From NCBI GenBank assembly GCA_003525045.1, contig DQGF01000227.1, forward strand, positions 19,260 to 27,524: 8,265 nucleotides of DNA, in the 5' to 3' direction. This DNA is from Pseudomonas sp. (GTDB taxonomy: Bacteria > Pseudomonadota > Gammaproteobacteria > Pseudomonadales > Pseudomonadaceae). Below, in pieces: positions 1 through 7,634 of the stretch. Each line of letters begins with the position of its first letter. Position 1 is the first letter of the stretch. The notes under the pieces are model-generated. The model had not been told where the DNA came from, did not search any database, and was given only the letters and a program-made list of their open reading frames with translations. The translations under genes and the position numbers were made by a program.

Positions 1-1481
1 AAGTCCATGTCGCCCAGGTGGTCTTCGTCACCCAGGATGTCGGTCAGGACGGCGAATTTCTCGCCTTCTTTAACCAGACCCATGGCGATACCGGCAACCG
101 GAGCCTTCATCGGCACACCGGCATCCATCAGAGCCAGGGAAGCGCCGCAGACCGAAGCCATGGAGCTCGAACCGTTGGATTCGGTGATTTCCGACACAAC
201 ACGGATGGTGTACGGGAACACGTCGGCAGCAGGCAACATGGCCTGAATCGAACGACGGGCCAGACGGCCGTGACCGATTTCGCGACGACCAGCGCCACCC
301 ATGCGACCACACTCACCTACCGAGAACGGCGGGAAGTTGTAGTGCAGCATGAACGGGTCTTTTTTCTCGCCTTCCAGGGTGTCCAGCAGCTGTGCGTCAC
401 GGGCGGTGCCCAGTGTTGCAACGACCAGCGCCTGGGTTTCGCCACGGGTGAACAGCGCCGAACCGTGGGTCTTCGGTAGAACGCCGACTTCGATGTTCAG
501 AGGACGTACGGTCTTGGTGTCGCGACCATCGATACGTGGCTTGCCGTTTACGATGTTTTCGCGAACGGTGCGGTATTCGATTTCGCCGAAAGCCGCTTTG
601 ACTTCAGCAGCAGTCGGTTGGCCTTCTTCACCGGACAGCTTGGCAACGACCTGGTCTTTCAGTTCGCCCAGGCGAGCGTAACGGTCGGCCTTGACGGTGA
701 TGGTGTAGGCCTGGGAGATCGCGTCGCCGAACTCGGCACGGATAGCGCCCAGCAGAGCAGTGGCTTCAGGCTGTGGAGCCCAGCTCCAGGTTGGCTTGGC
801 AGCTTCGGCAGCCAGTTCTTTAACGGCCTGGATAACGACCTGGAACTCGTCGTGAGCAAACAGTACGGCGCCCAGCATCTGGTCTTCGGTCAGCTCTTTG
901 GCTTCCGATTCAACCATCAGAACGGCTTCCGAAGTACCGGCAACGACCATGTCCAGGCTCGAAGCTTTCTGTTGTTCGTAAGTCGGGTTCAGCAGGTAGC
1001 CGGTGCTTTCGTGGAACGCAACGCGGGCAGCGCCGATCGGGCCATCGAAAGGAATGCCGGAGATGGCCAGCGCAGCCGAGGTGCCGATCATCGCAGCGAT
1101 GTCCGGATCGGTCTTCTTGCTGGTGGAAACGACGGTGCAGACAACCTGCACTTCGTTCATGAAGCCTTCTGGGAACAGCGGACGGATCGGACGGTCGATC
1201 AGTCGGGAAGTCAGGGTTTCTTTCTCGGAAGGACGGCCTTCGCGCTTGAAGAAACCGCCAGGGATCTTACCGGCAGCGTAAGTTTTTTCCTGGTAGTGAA
1301 CAGACAGAGGGAAGAAGCCCTTGCCTGGATCGGCTTGCTTGGCGCCGACCACAGTCACCAACACGCTGACGTCGTCGTCAACGGTGACCAATACTGCGCC
1401 GGAGGCCTGACGGGCGATACGGCCAGTCTCGAGGGTAACGGTCGACTGACCGAACTGGAATTTTTTGATTACCGGGTTCAC
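1..1481 (-). CDS. pnp: Polyribonucleotide nucleotidyltransferase (PNPase), N-terminal 493 residues, cut by window edge
   Basis: PNPase degrades RNA 3' to 5' using phosphate, releasing nucleoside diphosphates. It acts as a trimer and is often bound to the RNase E degradosome. The frame is open from the GTG at 1479-1481 to the left edge. The first RNase PH core shows the FFKREGRP loop at residues 77-84, whose arginines match the substrate-binding arginines of E. coli. The second core shows [13 protein letters not shown] around 398-410, with R399/R400 matching E. coli R398/R399. It also has the phosphate-binding SSS at 438-440 and the metal ligands D487 and D493 in [10 protein letters not shown]. 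The rest of the second core and the C-terminal KH and S1 domains, about 200 residues, lie outside the window. The GTG start is supported by a purine-rich AAGGTAGGA four bases upstream and by the conserved [11 protein letters not shown] beginning. The gene follows rpsO after a 198-bp structured leader. Confidence 0.97.
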   Translation of the reverse strand, partial: MNPVIKKFQFGQSTVTLETGRIARQASGAVLVTVDDDVSVLVTVVGAKQADPGKGFFPLSVHYQEKTYAAGKIPGGFFKREGRPSEKETLTSRLIDRPIRPLFPEGFMNEVQVVCTVVSTSKKTDPDIAAMIGTSAALAISGIPFDGPIGAARVAFHESTGYLLNPTYEQQKASSLDMVVAGTSEAVLMVESEAKELTEDQMLGAVLFAHDEFQVVIQAVKELAAEAAKPTWSWAPQPEATALLGAIRAEFGDAISQAYTITVKADRYARLGELKDQVVAKLSGEEGQPTAAEVKAAFGEIEYRTVRENIVNGKPRIDGRDTKTVRPLNIEVGVLPKTHGSALFTRGETQALVVATLGTARDAQLLDTLEGEKKDPFMLHYNFPPFSVGECGRMGGAGRREIGHGRLARRSIQAMLPAADVFPYTIRVVSEITESNGSSSMASVCGASLALMDAGVPMKAPVAGIAMGLVKEGEKFAVLTDILGDEDHLGDMD

Positions 1482-1593
1482 GGTGTCCTACCTTCTTTTG
1501 TGGCTCTTGGGGAACTTGTCTTCTTGCGAAATTCTTGGGCAACGCCGGGAATCGGCCCGACTGTCATTGTCCAGGTAAAGCTGTTGTCCAGAT

Positions 1594-1614
1594 AAAACTA
1601 GAGGCTGGGAGCCT
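1594..1614 (-). terminator. Weak terminator-like hairpin after rpsO
   Basis: On the minus strand AGGCT, loop CCC and AGCCT form a five-pair stem (1602-1614). After the four bases CTAG comes TTTT (1594-1597). The stem is short and the T-run is displaced, so at most partial termination after rpsO would be expected, with readthrough into pnp. Confidence 0.3.
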
Positions 1615-1615
1615 G

Positions 1616-1648
1616 CCATGCGCCTGCGGGAAACCCGCTGACGCACGG
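1616..1648 (-). other. Long RNA hairpin in the pnp leader (candidate RNase III site)
   Basis: The arms 1634-1648 and 1616-1630 flank a three-base loop (1631-1633). As minus-strand RNA the stem has 14 pairs of 15, two of them G-U, with one A-A mismatch. The inner part is GCGGG/CCCGC. On the plus strand the G-U pairs become A-C mismatches, so the structure favours minus-strand RNA. No T-run follows it directly, so it looks more like a processing or stabilising stem than a terminator. Confidence 0.6.
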
Positions 1649-1679
1649 CAAACAACCAACCTCATAGCGCAATCGCTGA

Positions 1680-1949
1680 TTAGCGACGCAGACCCAGGCG
1701 ACCGATCAGAGCGCTGTAACGGCTCACGTCTTTGCCTTTCAGGTAGTCCAGCAGCTTACGACGCTGGTTTACCATGCGGATCAGACCACGACGGGAGTGG
1801 TGATCTTTACCGTTGATCTTGAAGTGACCTTGCAGTTTGTTGATGTTGTGGGTCAGCAGTGCAACTTGCACTTCTGGCGAACCAGTGTCACCAACAGCTT
1901 GCTGATAGTCAGCTACGATTTGAGCTTTTTCTTGAACGTCGAGAGCCAT
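1680..1949 (-). CDS. rpsO: 30S ribosomal protein S15
   Basis: S15 is a small primary-binding protein of the 30S subunit. It binds the three-way junction of helices 20-22 in 16S rRNA, and in the assembled ribosome it contributes to an intersubunit bridge. The frame encodes 89 residues, the usual length, and is all helical in the family. Recognisable stretches are [14 protein letters not shown] (20-33), the HHSRRGL rRNA-binding segment (50-56) and the basic C-terminus ending GRLGLRR. The start is ATG with AAAAGGA (1957-1963) seven bases upstream, and the stop is TAA. It lies between truB and pnp with structured spacers on both sides. In E. coli S15 represses its own translation by trapping the ribosome on a leader pseudoknot, and the hairpins just upstream here make a similar control plausible but unproven. 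Confidence 0.98.
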   Translation of the reverse strand: MALDVQEKAQIVADYQQAVGDTGSPEVQVALLTHNINKLQGHFKINGKDHHSRRGLIRMVNQRRKLLDYLKGKDVSRYSALIGRLGLRR

Positions 1950-2067
1950 GAGGCAATCCTTTTATCAGGAAACTGTTTCAAAGAAACAGCTTCAACAGGC
2001 CAGGGACAGATCCCTGTATCTAAAAATGAGGAAGTGACCGTGCCTGTTAACAGCCACCCTCGTCCGG
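1950..2067 (-). promoter_or_regulatory. truB-rpsO spacer / structured rpsO leader
   Basis: This 118-bp spacer contains several minus-strand RNA stems. There is an 11-pair hairpin (1969-1993) six bases before the rpsO ribosome binding site and a perfect six-pair hairpin (2001-2016). A seven-base inverted repeat (2042-2048 with 1994-2000) brackets the second hairpin. The 10-bp palindrome CTGTTAACAG lies at 2044-2053. A CGGTCA copy at 2035-2040 (minus strand) can pair with sequence at the truB stop. The layout suggests S15 autoregulation or a processing site, but the E. coli leader sequence is not recognisable, so function is inferred. Confidence 0.45.
1969..1993 (-). other. RNA hairpin just upstream of the rpsO ribosome binding site
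   Basis: The arms 1983-1993 and 1969-1979 pair over 11 positions, with a single G-U in minus-strand RNA and a three-U loop (1980-1982). The stem ends six bases before the AAAAGGA Shine-Dalgarno. Its U-rich loop could pair with the A-run of the binding site, which is how a translational pseudoknot might form. That last step is inference. Confidence 0.5.
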
Positions 2068-2081
2068 TCATTCTGACCGAA
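2063..2081 (-). other. Hairpin spanning the truB stop codon
   Basis: Minus-strand RNA can form an eight-pair stem (arms 2074-2081 and 2063-2070, one G-U) around a GAA loop. The core is CGGUCA/UGACCG, and the UGA stop of truB (2068-2070) lies in the 3' arm. No T-run follows. It may protect or process the upstream message. It competes with a downstream CGGUCA at 2035-2040. Confidence 0.4.
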
Positions 2082-2985
2082 TCAGTCGACGCGGCGCGAT
2101 GCGCCCGTCTTCGCTCACTTCACCGATACCGATGAAGCGACCGTTGTGATCCTGTACCCGTACCATGCCGAACTTCGGTGCATCCGGGGCCCGTACCGGT
2201 TGGCCGTTAAGCCAGTAGAACGAGCTGTGCTCCGAGAACTGCAACAGTGGCCAATCCAGCAAGCCGCTGTCCGATGGCATCAGGAAGCGATCGACCGCTT
2301 CGTTGCCGCCTTCGGCATGTACCGCTTCCAACTCTTCCAGGGTGACCGTCTGGGCCAGCGTGAAAGGCCCGGCCTGGGTACGTCGCAGTTCAGCAACGTA
2401 TGCGCCACAACCGAGTTGCTCACCGATATCCTCCACCAGGGTGCGGATATAGGTGCCTTTGCTGCAATCCACTGCAAGCCGCGCAGTATCACCTTCAAAA
2501 GCCAGCAATTCCAAGCGCGCAATAGTAACAGAACGCGGTTCGCGCTCCACTACTTCACCTGCACGGGCCAGCTTGTACAGCGGCTGGCCATCACGCTTCA
2601 GTGCCGAGTACATCGGCGGTATCTGACTGATTTGCCCACGAAAACTCGGCAGCACAGCTTCGACATCCGCGCGACCAACGGTCACCGGACGCTCCAGCAA
2701 AACTTCACCTTCGGCATCGGCCGTGGTGGTGGTCTTGCCCAGTTGCGCCAGGGTTTCATAAGCCTTGTCGGAATCGAGCAGGTATTGCGAGAACTTGGTG
2801 GCCTCACCGAAGCACAACGGCAACACGCCGGTGGCCAGCGGATCGAGACTGCCGGTGTGCCCGGCCTTCTCGGCATTCAGCAGCCAGCGAACCTTCTGCA
2901 ACGCGGCGTTGGAGGTAAACCCCAGCGGTTTGTCGAGCAGAATGATGCCACTGACGTTACGACGGATACGTTTGACCTGAGCCAC
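2068..2985 (-). CDS. truB: tRNA pseudouridine(55) synthase
   Basis: TruB isomerises uridine 55 in the T-loop of nearly all elongator tRNAs to pseudouridine and also acts as a tRNA folding chaperone. The 305-residue product has the family length. The N-terminal [14 protein letters not shown] (13-26) leads to the catalytic motif GSLDPLATG (45-53), with the nucleophilic aspartate at D48. Further on are the conserved DKAYE (73-77), [19 protein letters not shown] (123-141) and [16 protein letters not shown] (173-188). Residues from about 250 form the PUA-like RNA-binding tail. The start is GTG, chosen because AAGGAG, formed by the last two sense codons of rbfA, stands six bases upstream and because [20 protein letters not shown] is the usual beginning. 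Only 3 bp separate it from rbfA, so translational coupling is likely. Confidence 0.97.
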   Translation of the reverse strand: MAQVKRIRRNVSGIILLDKPLGFTSNAALQKVRWLLNAEKAGHTGSLDPLATGVLPLCFGEATKFSQYLLDSDKAYETLAQLGKTTTTADAEGEVLLERPVTVGRADVEAVLPSFRGQISQIPPMYSALKRDGQPLYKLARAGEVVEREPRSVTIARLELLAFEGDTARLAVDCSKGTYIRTLVEDIGEQLGCGAYVAELRRTQAGPFTLAQTVTLEELEAVHAEGGNEAVDRFLMPSDSGLLDWPLLQFSEHSSFYWLNGQPVRAPDAPKFGMVRVQDHNGRFIGIGEVSEDGRIAPRRLIRSE

Positions 2986-2988
2986 CGA

Positions 2989-3390
2989 TTACTCCTTGGT
3001 GTCTTCGGGTTCAGCCGCTACCGGGCGCTGACTGTCTTCAGCCACCGCGCGTTCGATCAGGGCCGACAGGTGCGCGCCACGCACGACGCTTTCGTCGTAG
3101 TGGAAGTGCAGCTGTGGAACGCTGCGCAACTTCATTTCGCGGGCCAACTGCATACGCAGGAAACCGGCGGCGGAGTTGAGCACCTTGATGCTTTGCGCGA
3201 TATCTTCGGCGTTGTCCTGGCCCATCACGGTGATGAAGATCTTGGCGTGACCGACGTCACGGCTGACTTCAACAGCGGTAATGGTGACCAAACCGACACG
3301 CGGGTCTTTGACTTCACGACGGATCAGCTGTGCCAGCTCACGCTGCATCTGATCGCCGATACGTTGGGTACGGCTGTATTCTTTTGCCAT
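2989..3390 (-). CDS. rbfA: 30S ribosome-binding factor RbfA
   Basis: RbfA binds the free, nearly mature 30S subunit near the 16S central pseudoknot. It helps process the 5' end of 16S rRNA and is important for growth in the cold in E. coli. The 133-residue product matches the family length and shows the single KH-like fold: [27 protein letters not shown] (7-33), the strand [16 protein letters not shown] (42-57), the kinked-helix segment LNSAAGFLR (71-79), and [11 protein letters not shown] (91-101). The last 18 or so residues are acidic and probably flexible. The start is ATG with a modest AGGT eight bases upstream. It is separated from infB by a 159-bp spacer carrying a long hairpin, but its stop is only 3 bp from truB, so its expression is closely tied to truB. 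Confidence 0.97.
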   Translation of the reverse strand: MAKEYSRTQRIGDQMQRELAQLIRREVKDPRVGLVTITAVEVSRDVGHAKIFITVMGQDNAEDIAQSIKVLNSAAGFLRMQLAREMKLRSVPQLHFHYDESVVRGAHLSALIERAVAEDSQRPVAAEPEDTKE

Positions 3391-3412
3391 GTCTTGTTAC
3401 CTGTTACTGCCA

Positions 3413-3428
3413 CACGGTGAAACCCGTG
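3413..3428 (-). other. Small hairpin upstream of rbfA
   Basis: CACGG and CCGTG form a five-pair stem with a six-base loop, about 20 bases upstream of the rbfA start. It lacks a T-run and may be incidental. Confidence 0.25.
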
Positions 3429-3444
3429 GGGTCTGAAAGCGGCA

Positions 3445-3478
3445 AACGCCCGGCCTGACAAAAGCCAGACCGGGCGTT
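3445..3478 (-). other. Strong RNA hairpin in the infB-rbfA spacer (processing or attenuation candidate)
   Basis: The arms 3464-3478 and 3445-3459 pair over all 15 positions in minus-strand RNA, with two G-U pairs and a UUUU loop (3460-3463). On the plus strand the same positions give A-C mismatches, so this is a structure of the operon transcript. It is followed only by GTTTGCC rather than a real T-run, so termination would be weak. It is the most stable-looking element in the 159-bp spacer (3391-3549), which otherwise holds nothing I recognise. Confidence 0.6.
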
Positions 3479-3549
3479 GCGTTTAGAGTCCTGACGCGGT
3501 ACCGCGCATTTGCATGCAGCGGCCCGACGTGGCTCTTGAAGTGCGCGAG

Positions 3550-6078
3550 TTAGAGGCTGCGAGCAACCTGAACCTTCTCGAAGACTTCGATCTTGTCGCC
3601 GACTTTGACGTCGTTGTAGCTCTTCACGCCGATACCGCATTCCATGCCGGCACGTACTTCGGAAGCGTCATCCTTGAAGCGGCGCAGGGATTCCAGCTCG
3701 CCTTCGAAGATAACGATGTCTTCACGCAGTACACGGATTGGACGGTTACGGTGAACAACACCTTCGATAACCATGCAACCGGCGATCGCGCCAAACTTCG
3801 GCGAACGGAACACGTCACGGACTTCAGCGATACCCAGGATGTTCTCGCGAACATCGCTGCCCAGCATACCGGTGAGGGCTTTTTTGACGTCTTCGATGAT
3901 GTCGTAGATCACGTTGTAGTAACGCATATCCAGACCTTCCTGCTCGACGATCTTGCGAGCGCCAGCATCGGCACGCACGTTGAAACCGAACAGTACAGCG
4001 TTGGAGGCCAGTGCCAGGTTGGCGTCGGATTCGGTAATACCACCGACACCGCCACCGACAACACGCACTTGCACTTCGTCGTTACCCAGGCCGTTCAAGG
4101 CACCGTTCAACGCTTCCAGCGAACCACGGACGTCGGATTTGAGGACGATGTTGAGCGTCTTCTTCTCTGCCTGACCCATGTTTTCGAAGATGTTTTCCAG
4201 CTTACCGGCGTGAGCGCGAGCCAGTTTGACTTCGCGGAACTTGCCTTGACGGAACAGAGCCACTTCACGGGCTTTCTTCTCGTCCGACAGCACGCTCATC
4301 TCGTCGCCAGCGTCCGGGGTACCGTCCAGGCCGAGGATCTCGACAGGGATGGAAGGACCGGCTTCTTTGATTGGCTTGCCGTTCTCGTCGAGCATGGCAC
4401 GTACACGGCCATAGTTCGAACCGACCAGCACCATGTCGCCTTGGCGCAGGGTACCGTCTTGAACCAGAACGGTTGCAACCGGGCCACGACCTTTGTCGAG
4501 ACGCGATTCAACCACAACACCGCGACCTGGGGCCGATGGGGTTGCTTTCAGTTCGAGTACTTCAGCTTGCAGCAGGACCGCTTCGAGCAGTTCGTCTACA
4601 CCAGTACCGACTTTCGCCGATACCGAGACGAAAGGCGTATCACCGCCCCACTCTTCGGAAGTCACGCCGTGAACCGACAGTTCGCTACGGATGCGATCGA
4701 GATCGGCGCCCGGCTTGTCGATTTTGTTCACAGCAACGACCAGTGGAACACCGGCAGCCTTGGCGTGCTGGACAGCTTCAATGGTCTGCGGCATCACGCC
4801 GTCGTCCGCTGCAACTACCAGGATCACGATGTCAGTCGCCTTGGCACCACGGGCACGCATTGCGGTAAACGCGGCGTGACCAGGGGTGTCGAGGAAGGTG
4901 ACCATGCCGCGTTCGGTTTCAACGTGGTACGCACCGATGTGCTGGGTGATACCGCCGGCTTCGCCAGCAGCTACCTTGGCACGACGGATATAGTCGAGCA
5001 GCGAGGTCTTACCGTGGTCAACGTGGCCCATTACGGTCACGACTGGCGCACGGGAGAACGTCTCGCCTTCAAACTTCAGGGACTCGGCCAGGGAATCTTC
5101 CAGGGCGGTGTCGCTGACCAGGGTCACTTTGTGGCCCAGTTCTTCGGCTACCAGTTGAGCAGTTTCCTGATCAAGCACCTGGTTGATGGTCGCTGGAGTA
5201 CCCAGTTTAAACATGAACTTGATGATTTCAGCAGCCTTGACCGACATCTGATTGGCGAGATCGCCAACAGTGATGGTCTCGCCGATCTGCACATCACGCA
5301 CAACAGGGCCGGTTGGGCTCTGGAAACCGTGAGCGTTGCGTTTCTTCAGCTTGGCCTTGCCGCGACCACCACGACGGAAGCCATCGCTTTCTTCGTCGGT
5401 AGTACGTGGAGCAACGCGTGGAGCAGGCGCTTTTTCCTTGACCGAAGCACGATGCGGAGCGTTTTTGCGCTCGCCATCGCCACTGCCACGACGATTGCTA
5501 TCGTCGGCACGTGGTTTGTCCGGACGGCGCTGTTCGTTCTGCTTGTTGCGAACGTCAGCAGAAGGCGCTGGAGCAGCCGCTACAACCGGCGCGCTCTCGC
5601 GTACTGGTTGGGCGACTGCAGCAGGTGCGGCGACAGCGTCGTTGGTAGCAGGTTGCGCAGCAGCAGGCTGGCGACGCGCTTCTTCTTCGGCGCGACGCTT
5701 GGCTTCTTCTTCAGCCTTCTGGCGTGCAGCATTTTCTACTGCGCGACGTTCTTCCAGTTCGCGTTTGCGCTCGGCTTCGATTTCTTCCGGGCTGCGCTGT
5801 ACGAAGACTTTCTTCTTGCGCACTTCAACGCTGATGCTTTTGCTGCCAGCAACACGCAGGGTGCTGGTGGTTTTACGCTGCAGCGTGATCTTACGTGGTT
5901 CTTCCACTTTCGCCTTGTGGCTGCTTTTCAAGTGAGTCAGCAAAGATTGCTTCTCACTGTCAGTCACATGTTCTTCGGCGGCGGTGTGCGGCAGACCTGC
6001 CTCACGCATCTGCTGCAACAGGCGCTCTACCGGTGTTTTGACCTCATCGGCCAGTTGTTTCACCGTGACTTGCGTCAT
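3550..6078 (-). CDS. infB: Translation initiation factor IF-2
   Basis: IF-2 is the GTPase that positions fMet-tRNA on the 30S subunit and promotes 50S joining. The product is 842 residues, close to Pseudomonas orthologues. Order of parts: an N-terminal IF2_N domain (1-52); a basic segment (55-95); a charged E/A/R-rich helical linker (95-137) with tandem [16 protein letters not shown] units; an Ala/Pro-rich and basic disordered stretch (138-250); and a second IF2_N-like domain (about 265-318). The G domain (346-510) has GHVDHGKT (351-358), DTPGH (397-401), NKID (451-454) and SAK (487-489). Domains II, III and the fMet-binding C2 domain follow to 842. The start is ATG with TGAGGAG eight bases upstream. 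It lies 27 bp after nusA, which fits co-transcription. Between codons 87 and 259 there is no in-frame ATG, GTG or TTG, so E. coli-type short IF-2 isoforms look unlikely. Confidence 0.98.
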   Translation of the reverse strand: MTQVTVKQLADEVKTPVERLLQQMREAGLPHTAAEEHVTDSEKQSLLTHLKSSHKAKVEEPRKITLQRKTTSTLRVAGSKSISVEVRKKKVFVQRSPEEIEAERKRELEERRAVENAARQKAEEEAKRRAEEEARRQPAAAQPATNDAVAAPAAVAQPVRESAPVVAAAPAPSADVRNKQNEQRRPDKPRADDSNRRGSGDGERKNAPHRASVKEKAPAPRVAPRTTDEESDGFRRGGRGKAKLKKRNAHGFQSPTGPVVRDVQIGETITVGDLANQMSVKAAEIIKFMFKLGTPATINQVLDQETAQLVAEELGHKVTLVSDTALEDSLAESLKFEGETFSRAPVVTVMGHVDHGKTSLLDYIRRAKVAAGEAGGITQHIGAYHVETERGMVTFLDTPGHAAFTAMRARGAKATDIVILVVAADDGVMPQTIEAVQHAKAAGVPLVVAVNKIDKPGADLDRIRSELSVHGVTSEEWGGDTPFVSVSAKVGTGVDELLEAVLLQAEVLELKATPSAPGRGVVVESRLDKGRGPVATVLVQDGTLRQGDMVLVGSNYGRVRAMLDENGKPIKEAGPSIPVEILGLDGTPDAGDEMSVLSDEKKAREVALFRQGKFREVKLARAHAGKLENIFENMGQAEKKTLNIVLKSDVRGSLEALNGALNGLGNDEVQVRVVGGGVGGITESDANLALASNAVLFGFNVRADAGARKIVEQEGLDMRYYNVIYDIIEDVKKALTGMLGSDVRENILGIAEVRDVFRSPKFGAIAGCMVIEGVVHRNRPIRVLREDIVIFEGELESLRRFKDDASEVRAGMECGIGVKSYNDVKVGDKIEVFEKVQVARSL
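5671..5718 (-). repeat. Tandem [16 protein letters not shown] repeat within the IF-2 linker
   Basis: IF-2 residues 121-136 consist of two near-identical eight-residue units rich in Glu, Arg, Lys and Ala. They continue a strongly charged helical stretch that begins near residue 95. Such linkers vary in length between strains and are probably a single charged helix. The unit is visible in the DNA as repeated GCTTCTTCTTC-like motifs on the plus strand. Confidence 0.7.
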
Positions 6079-6105
6079 GCACTTCTCTCCTCAGGCCGCG
6101 CCTAA

Positions 6106-7587
6106 TTACTCGAACCAGTGGGCTCGGGCGGCCATGATCAACTTGCCGGCACGATCATCGTCAATGCCGTCGATGTCGAGCAGATCGTCAATAGACTGCT
6201 CGGCCAGGTCTTCGCGGGTAATTACGCCGCGCACCGCCAGTTCCATCGCCAAATCCTTGTCCATACCCTCAAGCGAGAGCAGGTCTTCGGCCGGATGGGC
6301 GTCTGCCAGCTTTTCCTCAGTAGCGATGGCTTTGGTCAACAAACGATCCTTGGCACGAGCACGAAGCTCGTTGACGGTTTCTTCGTCAAAGCCGTCGATG
6401 TTGAGCATTTCTTCCAACGGTACGTAGGCAATCTCTTCCAGGCTGGTGAAGCCTTCATCTACCAGCACCTGTGCCAGGTCTTCGTCGACTTCCAGCTCGT
6501 CGATGAAGTTGCGCAGGATGTCGCCGGTTTCTGCTTGCTGCTTAGCCTGGATGTCCGATTCGGTCATCACGTTCAGGGTCCAGCCAGTCAACTGGCTGGC
6601 CAGACGCACGTTCTGACCTCCGCGACCGATGGCCTGAGCCAGATTGTCTGCGCCAACGGCGATGTCCATTGCATGGGCATCTTCGTCGACGATAATTGCC
6701 GCCACTTCAGCCGGCGACATTGCATTGATCACGAACTGAGCCGGGTTATCGTCCCACAGGACGATGTCCACACGCTCACCGCCCAACTCACCCGACACTG
6801 CCTGGACGCGCGAACCGCGCATGCCGATGCAAGCGCCTTGCGGGTCGATGCGTTTGTCCTTGGAGCGGACCGCGATCTTGGCACGCGAACCCGGGTCACG
6901 GGAGGCAGCCATTACTTCGATCAGGCCTTCAGCGATCTCCGGCACTTCGATGCGGAACAACTCGATCAGCATTTCCGGCGCGGTACGCGACAGGATCAGC
7001 TGCGGGCCGCGGTTCTCGGTGCGGATTTCCTTGAGCAGTGCACGCAGGCGCACGCCAACCCGGAAGGTTTCACGAGAAATAATGTCTTCCCGAGCCAGCA
7101 ACGCTTCGGCGTTGTTACCCAGGTCGACGATCACGTTGTCGCGGGTCACTTTCTTCACGGTGCCGGAGATGATTTCTCCCAGGCGCTCGCGATAGGCATC
7201 AACGACTTGAGCACGCTCTGCTTCGCGAACTTTCTGCACAATGACCTGCTTGGCAGTCTGTGCAGCAATGCGGCCGAATTCAATGGATTCGATCTTTTCT
7301 TCGACGACGTCGCCAACCTGGGCGCCAGGATGCGTTTCTGCAACCTTGCTCGGCCAGGTTTCGATGGCCGGATCGTCCAGGTCTGCTTCTTCGACGACCG
7401 TCCAACGACGGAAGGTCTCGTAAGCACCGGTGTGGCGATTGATTTCCACACGCAGATCGACTTCGTCCTCGAAACGTTTTTTGGTGGCAGTGGCCAGAGC
7501 CAGCTCCAGCGCTTCAAAAATTACGTTTGCCGGTACGCCCTTTTCATTGGATACCGACTCAACAACCAGCAGTACTTCTTTGCTCAT
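6106..7587 (-). CDS. nusA: Transcription elongation, termination and antitermination factor NusA
   Basis: NusA binds RNA polymerase near the RNA exit channel. It modulates pausing, intrinsic and Rho-dependent termination, and rRNA antitermination with NusB/E/G. The 493-residue product has the full gammaproteobacterial layout: N-terminal polymerase-binding domain (1-130), S1 domain (about 135-199), KH1 (about 200-278, with [16 protein letters not shown] at 247-262), KH2 (about 280-345, with [12 protein letters not shown] at 319-330), and two C-terminal acidic repeats (about 360-425 and 435-490). An in-frame TTG seven codons upstream is possible, but the ATG at 7585-7587 is preferred. It gives the standard [19 protein letters not shown] beginning and has GGCGAGG six bases before it. 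The gene lies 47 bp after rimP and 27 bp before infB. In E. coli NusA regulates its own operon, and the terminators upstream of rimP are natural targets, though that is inference here. Confidence 0.98.
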   Translation of the reverse strand: MSKEVLLVVESVSNEKGVPANVIFEALELALATATKKRFEDEVDLRVEINRHTGAYETFRRWTVVEEADLDDPAIETWPSKVAETHPGAQVGDVVEEKIESIEFGRIAAQTAKQVIVQKVREAERAQVVDAYRERLGEIISGTVKKVTRDNVIVDLGNNAEALLAREDIISRETFRVGVRLRALLKEIRTENRGPQLILSRTAPEMLIELFRIEVPEIAEGLIEVMAASRDPGSRAKIAVRSKDKRIDPQGACIGMRGSRVQAVSGELGGERVDIVLWDDNPAQFVINAMSPAEVAAIIVDEDAHAMDIAVGADNLAQAIGRGGQNVRLASQLTGWTLNVMTESDIQAKQQAETGDILRNFIDELEVDEDLAQVLVDEGFTSLEEIAYVPLEEMLNIDGFDEETVNELRARAKDRLLTKAIATEEKLADAHPAEDLLSLEGMDKDLAMELAVRGVITREDLAEQSIDDLLDIDGIDDDRAGKLIMAARAHWFE

Positions 7588-7614
7588 CGTACGCCTCGCC
7601 TTTCGCAAGCCATT

Positions 7615-7632
7615 GGATCCGCGGGATCCGCG
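7615..7632. repeat. Perfect 9-bp tandem repeat in the rimP-nusA spacer
   Basis: GGATCCGCG occurs twice in direct succession (7615-7623 and 7624-7632) in the 47-bp spacer. Because GGATCC is self-complementary, the RNA can fold into a six-pair GGAUCC/GGAUCC stem with a CGC loop or into a CGCGG/CCGCG stem. The repeat starts 27 bases before the nusA ATG and probably arose by slippage. Confidence 0.7.
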
Positions 7633-7634
7633 TC

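Larger units (their letters stand above)
1482..1679 (-). promoter_or_regulatory. rpsO-pnp spacer / pnp mRNA leader with hairpins
   Basis: This 198-bp spacer has no ORF of its own. On the minus strand it contains, in order, a long hairpin (1616-1648), a small hairpin with a nearby T-run (1594-1614), a direct repeat CTGGACAA at 1584-1591 and 1567-1574, and the pnp ribosome binding site at 1486-1494. In E. coli the equivalent spacer carries the rpsO terminator, a pnp promoter and a stem-loop cut by RNase III, through which PNPase represses its own synthesis. That role is inferred here from position and structure only. I could not identify a convincing promoter. Confidence 0.5.

Noticed and set aside
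618..1595. 325-codon open frame on the plus strand opposite pnp
   Set aside because: The minus strand encodes an uninterrupted PNPase with all catalytic motifs, so this frame is a shadow.
2017..2050. Possible rpsO promoter (TTAACA at 2045-2050, TAGATA at 2017-2022 on the minus strand)
   Set aside because: The spacing is 22 bases and the -10 match is poor; better-spaced alternatives match even less. A promoter may exist in this spacer, but I cannot place it.
2146..3420. 424-codon open frame on the plus strand opposite truB and rbfA
   Set aside because: Spans two real, conserved minus-strand genes and shows no protein family features.
3514..6105. 863-codon open frame on the plus strand across the whole of infB
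   Set aside because: It is an exact antisense shadow of infB. GC-rich codon bias removes stops from the opposite strand, and the translation has no recognisable domain. The minus-strand product is a complete IF-2.
7588..7608. Longer nusA start at TTG adding seven residues
   Set aside because: The ATG start gives the conserved NusA beginning and has a well-placed GAGG.
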